A stretch of DNA of 64,000 bases, taken from Brevinematales bacterium. GTDB taxonomy: Bacteria; Spirochaetota; Brevinematia; Brevinematales; GWF1-51-8. The notes below the pieces were generated by a model, which had not been told where the DNA came from, searched no databases, and worked only from the letters and a program-made list of their open reading frames with translations. The stretch spans positions 1 to 64,000 of the forward strand of contig JAGVBZ010000003.1 in assembly GCA_020059465.1 (NCBI GenBank), given 5' to 3'. Within the stretch, counting starts at the first letter, position 1. Every line of letters begins with the position of its first letter. Made by a program: the position numbers and the translations under genes. Below are positions 8,829 to 16,355 of the stretch, piece by piece.

Positions 8829-10361
8829 ATGGGTATCGAGTTAAACGATGACTTCCGGCGCGCGCTCGACCTGATGGAGAACGGCGTGGGAAATCTTTTT
8901 ATCACGGGTAAAGCGGGCACCGGGAAATCCACCCTCCTTTCCTACTTCCGCGGCATAACGAAAAAAAACATTGTCGTGCTTGCCCCGACCGGGGTGGCCG
9001 CCCTGAATATCGAGGGACAGACGATCCATTCGTTCTTCGGATTCCGCCCGGATATCACGCTCGATAAAATAGTCAAAGTAAAAAGGAACAGCGATATTTA
9101 CCGCGAACTCGATATGATTATCATAGACGAGGTATCGATGGTGCGCGCGGATCTTTTGGACTGTGTGGACGAATTCCTGCGGAAGAACTGCGATCCGGGT
9201 AAGCCGTTCGGCGGGAAGCGGATGATTTTCATCGGCGACCTCTACCAGCTTCCGCCTGTCGTAAGCGCGCACGAGGAACCGATATTCAAGGAACATTATG
9301 AAACCCCGTATTTCTTCTCGTCGGACTCTATCCGGAATTCCCCGATGGAACTGGTCGAACTTGAGAAGGTCTACCGCCAGAGCGACGAGATGTTCATCTC
9401 CATCCTGAACGCGATCCGTACGAACATAATCCGCCCGGAGATGGTCGAGGAACTGAACCGCAGGGTCGACCGGGAATTCGAACCGCCCGACGGGGAATTC
9501 TATGTATCTCTCACCCCGTATAATAAGAACGCTCATGAAATAAACGCCCGGCATATGGATAAAGTCAAATCGAAGGAATACACGTTCCGCGCGGAAGTCC
9601 TCGGCGATTTCGAGGAAAAGAACTACCCTGTCGAGAACCCGCTCGTTCTGAAGGAGGGCGCGCAGGTTATGCTCCTCAACAACGACCCGATGGGACGATG
9701 GGTTAACGGATCGATGGGTAAAATTGCGGGTATAGATACGGACGAGGAGATTATTCATGTCCAGCTCCACGAGGGCGGAACGGTTGAGGTCGGTAAGTTT
9801 CAATGGAGCCTGTTCCGTTACGAATACGACCCCGACGCGCGATCGATACTCTCCAGCCCGGTGGGCATGTTCACCCAATACCCTATCCGTCCGGCGTGGG
9901 CGGTCACTATCCATAAGAGTCAGGGGAAAACGTTCGATAGGGTAATCATCGATATGGGACGGGGCGCGTTCTCGCCGGGGCAGACCTATGTCGCGCTCAG
10001 CAGGTGCAAGTCGCTCGACGGTATCGTCCTGCGCGCGCCGCTGCGGGATACCGGTATCTGGACGGACTGGCGCGTCACGAAGTTCATGACCAATTACCGT
10101 TACGGTATCGCCGAACAGGAAAACCCGGCGGAGGATAAGCTCCGGGCGATACAGGACGCGATCAAGGCGCATAAAAAGATCGAGATCGTGTACCTCAAGA
10201 CTGACGATACGAAATCGACGCGGTTAGTCACTCCCGAGTACGCCGGCGAAATGGAGTACAACCGCCGGACATATACCGGACTGCGGGGATACTGCCATAC
10301 CCGGAACGAATCGAGGACATTCCGGATCGACAGGATTCTCGAGCTCCGGGTACTTGATTGA
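8829..10361 (+). CDS. PIF1/RecD-like superfamily 1 helicase with C-terminal WYL-like domain
   Basis: The 510-residue protein is a 5'-3' DNA helicase of the PIF1 group. Motifs are visible in order: Walker A GKAGTGKST (27-35), motif Ia APTGVAALN, Walker B IIIDEVSM (about 98-105), motif III GDLYQLPP, and the C-terminal TIHKSQGKTFDRV and YVALSRC. The last 70 residues (about 440-510) contain IEIVYLKTDDTKSTR, TYTGLRGYCHTRNESRTFR and IDRILEL. This fits a WYL domain, a ligand- or nucleic-acid-sensing fold common in bacterial stress and defence regulators. It is co-transcribed with DUF1015. Confidence 0.9.
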   Translation: MGIELNDDFRRALDLMENGVGNLFITGKAGTGKSTLLSYFRGITKKNIVVLAPTGVAALNIEGQTIHSFFGFRPDITLDKIVKVKRNSDIYRELDMIIIDEVSMVRADLLDCVDEFLRKNCDPGKPFGGKRMIFIGDLYQLPPVVSAHEEPIFKEHYETPYFFSSDSIRNSPMELVELEKVYRQSDEMFISILNAIRTNIIRPEMVEELNRRVDREFEPPDGEFYVSLTPYNKNAHEINARHMDKVKSKEYTFRAEVLGDFEEKNYPVENPLVLKEGAQVMLLNNDPMGRWVNGSMGKIAGIDTDEEIIHVQLHEGGTVEVGKFQWSLFRYEYDPDARSILSSPVGMFTQYPIRPAWAVTIHKSQGKTFDRVIIDMGRGAFSPGQTYVALSRCKSLDGIVLRAPLRDTGIWTDWRVTKFMTNYRYGIAEQENPAEDKLRAIQDAIKAHKKIEIVYLKTDDTKSTRLVTPEYAGEMEYNRRTYTGLRGYCHTRNESRTFRIDRILELRVLD

Positions 10362-10390
10362 CTGCCGCGCTTATAACAGAATCATAAGCG

Positions 10391-10569
10391 GCATCGCAAT
10401 GACGAATAAGTCTGTCCCTGCGAAGCCAAAGCGGTGAAGCAGCCGGTATAATTCTTTTAACGATTATATAGATTGCTTCTACCTCGCTTCAATATATAAT
10501 TGTAGCGCGGCATCGCTATGACAAATAAGTCTGTCACTGCGAAGCGCAGCGAAGCAGTCTGTGATAAAT
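10391..10569. repeat. Two copies of a ~60-bp dispersed repeat
   Basis: Copy 1 (10391-10448) and copy 2 (10510-10565) share the pattern GCATCGC-ATGAC-AATAAGTCTGTC-CTGCGAAG followed by a GCGAAGCAG-type end. A related sequence occurs near 18880-18910. The copies occupy the gap before rlmB. Confidence 0.7.
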
Positions 10570-10589
10570 AATAAAATAAGGAAAATATT

Positions 10590-11309
10590 ATGATCGTATA
10601 CGGCAGAAATTCCATCGAAGAAGCGTTAGACGAGGGACTATCACTCAGGGATATCACGATAGCGAAAGGGAAAGAGGACAAATTCGCGGGGCTAATGCGG
10701 AAAGCGCATGAGAAGGGCGTGCCTGTCAAATTCGCCCCGTTTGCGCAGATCGAACGCGACGCGAAGACCTCCAAACATATGGGCATCATGGCGGAGCTCG
10801 AACTCCCGCCCAATATTATCGACGACCCCAAGATGGACCACGACTGGAGCGCGTATAACCGCCTCCTCGCCCTCGACGGCATCACCGATACCGGAAACCT
10901 CGGCGCGATCGTCCGTTCGGCGCTCCTCCTCGGTGTCGACGCGATAGTCCTTCCGAACGACAACTCCGCGCGTATCACCCCCGCGACCATTAAAGCGTCA
11001 GCCGGGGCGATCTACCGCCAGAACGTCATCTATATCAACAGTCTGAACCGTTTCCTGCTCGAACTGAAGGACTGCGGGTTCTTCAGCTACGCCCTTGTCG
11101 GGCATGACGCGACCCCGATCACATCGATGAAGTTCGAGGGGAAGGTGTGCCTCGTCATCGGCTCGGAACGCGAGGGTATCCGCAAATCGGTACGGCATAA
11201 CTGCGACGAGCAGGTGTCTATCCCGACGACCGGAAAGCTCGACAGCTTCAACGCGTCGGTCGCGTCGGCTATCGCGATGTGGGAAGTATTCCGGCATGGT
11301 AACAAGTGA
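10590..11309 (+). CDS. rlmB: SpoU-family 23S rRNA 2'-O-methyltransferase (RlmB-like)
   Basis: The 239-residue protein is a SAM-dependent SPOUT methyltransferase, most like RlmB, which methylates the ribose of G2251 in 23S rRNA. An N-terminal substrate-binding domain (about 1-75, starting IVYGRNSIEEAL) precedes the trefoil-knot domain. The knot motifs are present: motif 1 ITDTGNLGAIVRSA (about 99), motif 2 LVIGSEREGI (about 188) and motif 3 IPTTGKLDSFNASVA (about 213). The usual SLNVSVA is SFNASVA here. The TrmH subgroup cannot be fully excluded. The stop codon lies inside a short dispersed repeat, so the last residues (GNK) may derive from it. Confidence 0.9.
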   Translation: MIVYGRNSIEEALDEGLSLRDITIAKGKEDKFAGLMRKAHEKGVPVKFAPFAQIERDAKTSKHMGIMAELELPPNIIDDPKMDHDWSAYNRLLALDGITDTGNLGAIVRSALLLGVDAIVLPNDNSARITPATIKASAGAIYRQNVIYINSLNRFLLELKDCGFFSYALVGHDATPITSMKFEGKVCLVIGSEREGIRKSVRHNCDEQVSIPTTGKLDSFNASVASAIAMWEVFRHGNK

Positions 11310-11338
11310 AAGGTAACAAGTAACAAGTCGAAAGTGTT
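11299..11338. repeat. AAGTGA/CAAGT short-unit repeat at the end of rlmB
   Basis: Degenerate units of GTAACAAGT and GTGAAAGGT run through the rlmB stop codon. The same family appears at 13499-13533, 15917-15942, 16244-16270 (inverted) and 48061-48092. Confidence 0.7.
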
Positions 11339-11468
11339 ACGTGCATGGTTGGGAAAATGGTACTGCAAATTATCCCCTTCATCCCGCCGCCTAATTTGAC
11401 CAAAACCGCCCGATACATTAATATATACGGTTATGATTCCATTAGAATAAGTTTCCGGAGGAACTCAA

Positions 11469-12884
11469 TTGGATATTATAGGAATACTGATAGCGATACT
11501 TGTTTTGGGTATACTAGTGACCGTGCACGAATTCGGGCATTTCCTGATGGCGAAGATTTCCGGTATCGGGGTCGACGTTTTCTCGATCGGCTTCGGTAAG
11601 GAGCTGGTATCGTGGAAATGGGGCGAGACGAAGTACCGGATCGCGCTCATCCCGCTCGGAGGATACTGCAAGATGCGCGGCGACGAAACGAAAGACCGCA
11701 ACCCGAAGGACGCGCCTGCCGAGAAAGAGGAAGCCCCCGTACCCGCCGAAAAAGACCCCAAGGCGATGTATAACCGTCCCCCATGGGCGCGCGTGCTCGC
11801 GGTAGTCGGCGGATCGCTTTTCAACTATATATTCGCTATACTTATATTCTTCAGCCTGTTCCTGTTCGGGTATAAGGATAATGTCATAACCCCGAAGGTA
11901 TCGGTTGTCGAAAAAACGGAGGACGGTTCGCCGTCGCCCGCATATGCCGCAGGGCTTCGCACCGGAGACTGGATAGTCTCCATCAACGGCAAACCCGCAG
12001 AGACTTTCTCCGATATCGCACAGTCCGTCCTGCTCGGCGTCGGCGATGAAAAGACTCTCGTCTATGTCCGCAACGGGGCGACCAATACCGCGATCCTGAC
12101 CCCTGTCCTGAGTCAAAAGACCGGCGCGGGATATGTCGGAATCGGGCCGTACGAACTTCCCGTCGAACCGGTCATCGGAGGACTGGTGAAGAACCGTCCC
12201 GCTTCGGACGCCGGACTGAAGGTGAACGACCGGATCATATCCGCCGACGGTATTGAAATCACCTCCTATGCCGGACTGACCAATTTTATATTCGCCAACC
12301 CCAATAAAACCGTCACATTCAAGATACAGCGAGGCGACCAGACATTCGACGCCACCCTCAAGCTCGCGGCGATTGTCAGCACCAATAACGGCGCAGTCGT
12401 CGAATCGGGACTCCTCGGTATCTATCCCCTTGTGAAATACGAAACTGTCGAGAAGGAGATCCGCGCGGATAATTTCTTCCACGCCATCGCGCTGGGGTTT
12501 ATGGAGGCGAACACCTCCATCGTGCGTACATGGGACGGCCTGGTCGTGATGATCAGGGGAAAGATCGACGTGCAGAGGCATATGTCCGGCCCGCTCCGCA
12601 TCATCCAGGTCACGAGCACGATCGCCACCCACGCGAACTTCGTCAAGTTTCTCCAGTTCATGGCGATGATCTCAGTCGCGCTCGCGTTCTTCAATATCCT
12701 GCCCCTACCCGGACTGGACGGCGGGCACTTCCTGCTGAACCTGTTCGAATGGGTCACGCGGATCAAGCCGAGCGAGAAAGTGCTTACCGTGATCGAATAT
12801 GTGGGGCTGTTCTTTATCATATCGCTCGCGGCCATCGTGTTCGTTAACGATATCTTCAATATCATCCGGGACGCCACGGCATGA
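11469..12884 (+). CDS. rseP: RIP metalloprotease RseP (site-2 protease)
   Basis: The 471-residue inner-membrane zinc protease cleaves transmembrane segments, classically an anti-sigma factor in the envelope-stress response. The zinc motif HEFGH is at residues 20-24 and the third-ligand LDG motif at 416-418 (NILPLPGLDGGH). Two PDZ-like regions lie between (about 130-215 and 225-300). There is a Pro/Glu/Lys-rich insert at about 75-95. The start is a TTG preceded by GGAGGA at 6 bases; no suitable ATG lies nearby and the hydrophobic first helix requires this start. The purN start overlaps its stop by 4 bases. Confidence 0.96.
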   Translation: MDIIGILIAILVLGILVTVHEFGHFLMAKISGIGVDVFSIGFGKELVSWKWGETKYRIALIPLGGYCKMRGDETKDRNPKDAPAEKEEAPVPAEKDPKAMYNRPPWARVLAVVGGSLFNYIFAILIFFSLFLFGYKDNVITPKVSVVEKTEDGSPSPAYAAGLRTGDWIVSINGKPAETFSDIAQSVLLGVGDEKTLVYVRNGATNTAILTPVLSQKTGAGYVGIGPYELPVEPVIGGLVKNRPASDAGLKVNDRIISADGIEITSYAGLTNFIFANPNKTVTFKIQRGDQTFDATLKLAAIVSTNNGAVVESGLLGIYPLVKYETVEKEIRADNFFHAIALGFMEANTSIVRTWDGLVVMIRGKIDVQRHMSGPLRIIQVTSTIATHANFVKFLQFMAMISVALAFFNILPLPGLDGGHFLLNLFEWVTRIKPSEKVLTVIEYVGLFFIISLAAIVFVNDIFNIIRDATA

Positions 12885-13507
12885 AAATAAGACTCGCGGT
12901 ACTGGTTTCCGGGCGCGGGTCGAACCTACAGGCTATCCACCGCGCGATCGGGAACAAGGTGTTCGACGGCGAAATCGTGCTAGTCCTCGCCGACAACCCC
13001 GGCGCGGCCGCGCTCGGCTTCTGCGCGGATAACGGTATCCCGTCGAAGTATATCCATCCCGGCGACTTCAAGACCAAGCTCGAAGGCGCCGCCGAGCAGG
13101 CGTATATCGCCGCCCTCCGCGCCGCCGCGCCCGACCTCATCGTGCTCGCCGGCTTCATGCGGGTGGTCAAGCCCCCCCTCATCCGCGCGTTCGAGAACCG
13201 GATCATCAACATACACCCGTCCCTTCTCCCGAAATACCCCGGCCTGCACACCCATGCCCGCGCCCTCGAAGCGGGAGACCGTGAGACCGGATGCACCGTC
13301 CACTTCGTCAACGAGGTAATCGACGGCGGTAAACGCATCATGCAGGCGAGAGTCCCGATCCGCCCGGGCGACACAGAAGCGTCCCTGTCCGCGCGCGTAC
13401 TGAAAGTGGAGCACCAAGTGCTCCCCGCGGTGATAAAAATGTTCGCCGATGGGAAGATCGATTATAAGACGTTTCCGGCCGAGCCGATGATATTCAGTGC
13501 AAAGTGA
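12881..13507 (+). CDS. purN: Phosphoribosylglycinamide formyltransferase PurN
   Basis: The 208-residue enzyme transfers the formyl group from 10-formyl-tetrahydrofolate to GAR in de novo purine synthesis. The phosphate-binding SGRGSN loop is at residues 10-15. The catalytic residues are N110 and H112 (INIHPSLLP) and D148 (VIDGG). Spacing equals the E. coli enzyme plus four. It overlaps rseP in an ATGA junction, indicating translational coupling between unrelated functions. The last codons (SAK, stop) run into an AAGTGACAAGT repeat. Confidence 0.97.
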   Translation: MKIRLAVLVSGRGSNLQAIHRAIGNKVFDGEIVLVLADNPGAAALGFCADNGIPSKYIHPGDFKTKLEGAAEQAYIAALRAAAPDLIVLAGFMRVVKPPLIRAFENRIINIHPSLLPKYPGLHTHARALEAGDRETGCTVHFVNEVIDGGKRIMQARVPIRPGDTEASLSARVLKVEHQVLPAVIKMFADGKIDYKTFPAEPMIFSAK

Positions 13508-13533
13508 CAAGTTACAAGTAAAAAGTGAAAGTC
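13499..13533. repeat. AAGTGACAAGT repeat at the end of purN
   Basis: Tandem degenerate units (AAAGTGACAAGTTACAAGT, then AAAAAGTGAAAGT) begin inside the purN stop region. They belong to the same family as the repeat at the end of rlmB. Confidence 0.7.
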
Positions 13534-13749
13534 AAACAGCCGGAATACAGTATTTATCCGCGAATGGACACGAATGTACGCGAATAATATATTTGGATGA
13601 CCGTCCTTCGCCCGGCTTAGGAAGATGATGACCGCGCCTCGATACACCGCCTTCGGCGTTTACTCGGCAATCTACAATACACGTTGGGGAATGGAAATCC
13701 CTTAATCTTTGAAATATTTTTAAAACCGTTCTATTATATAGCCGATTAA

Positions 13750-14142
<393 letters not shown>

Positions 14143-14341
14143 GTGGGAAGTGACCCTTCGGCTACGCCCCCGCTGCGTCCCCTACGGGGACAAGCGAGGA
14201 CAAGCTCAGGGACCGGCGGCAAACAATCGTAAGTAAACAGCCGGAATAGGCGGATTGTCACGGAGGGGAAAAGGGGATTGTCAGATTTCATCGTGACTAG
14301 TTCACTTTAGAAATATTCTAGATAATAATCTTAATAATGAT

Positions 14342-15832
14342 TTATGAACTTTTCATAGCTTCTAAACTAATTTTGGGGGAAGCTCTCATTTTATCTTTTC
14401 TTGACTTATCATCTTTATTTCCAGGTTCAATTTGATCAAATTTTCTTAATCTTGTAAAATCATATAATCCAACATCAAGAATATAGGCTTCATAATGTTT
14501 TCCATCACTTGGGGCTGAACTTGTGTTCTTATCTATCAAATGAATAAACCTCATATCAAATAAATCTCTAATTGCATTTTTCTCCTCCGGGTTTCTATCC
14601 AATTCTCCTTTATCAATTAAAAAACAATTTGTACGTTCTTTGTTCAGCACTTCATCTTTTAAATAATTTAAATATCGTTCTAGTCGCTCATAGTTTTTTG
14701 AAACCTCTTGTTCAAGAGATTGAAATTTATTTGTCATATATGCTGCAGATTGAGAATTAACTATCTCTTTTCCAATTTTCTGCCCGGGATTTACTATCAT
14801 TTCATTTATACATTTTGATAGAAGCATTAAAAAATCTCTTGTGACTCCACCACTCGCAATGCATAATTGTTTCAATCCTGCTCCTCCAAACATGTCATTC
14901 TCCGTTATTGATACATGAGCGGCTCTAAATATTTCGATTAATAATTGAGAGTAGAATTTCATTAATAAATCCATGTCTTCTAATGAATAATCTAAATCGA
15001 TTTCGATTGCATCATGTCCTATTTCTATCCCTTGATAAGTATCTTTATCTTTTATATAAAATATACTTCTATGTTTTATAGATGCAATTTTTTTATAAAT
15101 ATTAGTATCTTTTGTGAGCACATGAAGAACATCTGCTAAATATGGTTGACTATCAATGCGAATAAAATAAAAATCGTCAAGGAGTATATACAAGGGTTTA
15201 TCAATATAAATAAATTTGTAAGATAGCGTTAATACATTTTTATATGATATTAAATTCTTCCTAATTTTATCTAATTTTGCGAATTGCATTTCTCTTGAAA
15301 GAGTTTGTTCTGATTTATCTAAGGTAGATATATCTGCGCTAGCATTAATACCATTAACTTTAATATTCGCACCCTTATGTTTTTCACTCGTGCTCATGTG
15401 TGTCAAGCTTGAAACATATGAGTCTTCTTCTTGATAAAGTTTACCTAATTCATCTAAAATTGCTTTTAAATCTTTTAGAAGTTTTGCTTTTTTAAAAATA
15501 TGTATGGTTATTCGCTTCTTTACTCCATTTTTTATATACTCAAAAATTTCCTCTAGGATTTTAATTATTATATTTGGAAAAGTAATATTTTTATAATTCT
15601 CAAGATTCATTTCAATATGATTTACTTTATTTTTTTTTAATTCTCCCAGAAGAGTTGATTTTCCTGAACCTCTTCTTCCAAAAATAATATCGTTCTTCTT
15701 TGCAAGTACTGATCTTTTATTATCATGCAAATCAATATAAGGAATACCAGAAGTTGAGGTTTTCCTTAAATTCTCTTCAATGTATGTTCTTACTTTTACT
15801 AAATCATCTTTTAATCTTTCTTCATCAATCAT
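14342..15832 (-). CDS. P-loop ATPase of ORC/AAA type, probably horizontally acquired
   Basis: The 496-residue product has Walker A at 52-60 (GRRGSGKST) and a likely Walker B at 214-220 (LYILLDD). A sensor-like arginine lies near 250, and GGVTRDFLMLLSKCI near 320-340 could belong to a winged-helix or lid region. This resembles ORC/Cdc6- or KAP-like P-loop NTPases found in mobile and defence loci, but no specific family was recognised. The DNA is far more AT-rich than its neighbours: the line starting at 15601 has 14 G/C in 60, against 31 in 60 at 17281. No obvious effector gene adjoins it. The C-terminus is Lys/Ser-rich. Confidence 0.7.
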   Translation of the reverse strand: MIDEERLKDDLVKVRTYIEENLRKTSTSGIPYIDLHDNKRSVLAKKNDIIFGRRGSGKSTLLGELKKNKVNHIEMNLENYKNITFPNIIIKILEEIFEYIKNGVKKRITIHIFKKAKLLKDLKAILDELGKLYQEEDSYVSSLTHMSTSEKHKGANIKVNGINASADISTLDKSEQTLSREMQFAKLDKIRKNLISYKNVLTLSYKFIYIDKPLYILLDDFYFIRIDSQPYLADVLHVLTKDTNIYKKIASIKHRSIFYIKDKDTYQGIEIGHDAIEIDLDYSLEDMDLLMKFYSQLLIEIFRAAHVSITENDMFGGAGLKQLCIASGGVTRDFLMLLSKCINEMIVNPGQKIGKEIVNSQSAAYMTNKFQSLEQEVSKNYERLERYLNYLKDEVLNKERTNCFLIDKGELDRNPEEKNAIRDLFDMRFIHLIDKNTSSAPSDGKHYEAYILDVGLYDFTRLRKFDQIEPGNKDDKSRKDKMRASPKISLEAMKSS

Positions 15833-16273
15833 ATTATTTCCTTTATTTTAGTTCTATTATACATTTTACTATCTTTTTGTCAATCCCTACGCGGAATTTC
15901 CGTAAATAAATCAGTACAAAGTGACAAGTGTAAAGTAAAAAGACTGCCCGAAGATGGAAAAATGCATTTCTCCGTGCCTCCGCGGTAATATTCAACCGCC
16001 TCCCCCTTTTTCCTGCGGGGCGCAAATCTAAATCATCTGCATCATCCCCGTTCCATTCGTGCGGTTTCGTGTTCATTCGTGGATAAACATTGCCTTTCCT
16101 CCGTGCCTCTGCGGCAATCCGTAAAATCCGCGTCCATCAGTGTGATAAGGGGTCGGTATATTGCACCATTCGCCTGCCCTCGCTAGTCACCGTACTCGTG
16201 ATGGAGAAGTCCCGCGACGGCATGGATGCCGAAGCCGGCTGTTTACTTTCCACTTGTCACTTGTCACTTCTAC

Positions 16274-16285
16274 GGAAACGTTTCC
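16274..16285. promoter_or_regulatory. LacI-family operator-like palindrome
   Basis: GGAAACGTTTCC is a perfect 12-bp palindrome centred on CG, as LacI/GalR-family operators are. It lies 9 bases upstream of the -35 box of the glycosidase-like gene. Confidence 0.5.
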
Positions 16286-16294
16286 ATATTTCTC

Positions 16295-16322
16295 TTGCGT
16301 TTTTTTGCCCGCGCGGTATAAT
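16295..16322 (+). promoter_or_regulatory. Promoter of the glycosidase-like lipoprotein gene
   Basis: TTGCGT (16295-16300) and TATAAT (16317-16322) are separated by 16 bases. They lie 33 bases upstream of the start codon. Confidence 0.65.
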
Positions 16323-16355
16323 ATACCCGAAATATTTAATACTTCGGAGGCCGTT

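Larger units (their letters stand above)
15833..16355. other. Intergenic region with dispersed repeat fragments and regulatory sites
   Basis: The region contains an AAGTGACAAGTGTAAAGT repeat (15917-15942) and an inverted copy (16244-16270). Two related phrases of the CTCCGTGCCTC-GCGG type lie near 15970 and 16100, with a TTCGTGTTCATTCGTGG phrase at about 16065. Its right end has an operator and promoter for the next gene. No coding sequence is convincing; the upstream extension of the next ORF to 16161 lies within repeat DNA. Confidence 0.65.

Noticed and set aside
8841-10172. Long reverse-strand ORF of 443 codons
   Set aside because: It is the shadow of the PIF1-type helicase, whose motifs are intact on the plus strand. 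The shadow has no recognisable domain and is rich in Arg, as is usual in such frames.
11469-11471. Using a later ATG as the rseP start
   Set aside because: Later ATGs would remove the HEFGH zinc motif. The TTG has a GGAGGA site at 6 bases and starts the first membrane helix.
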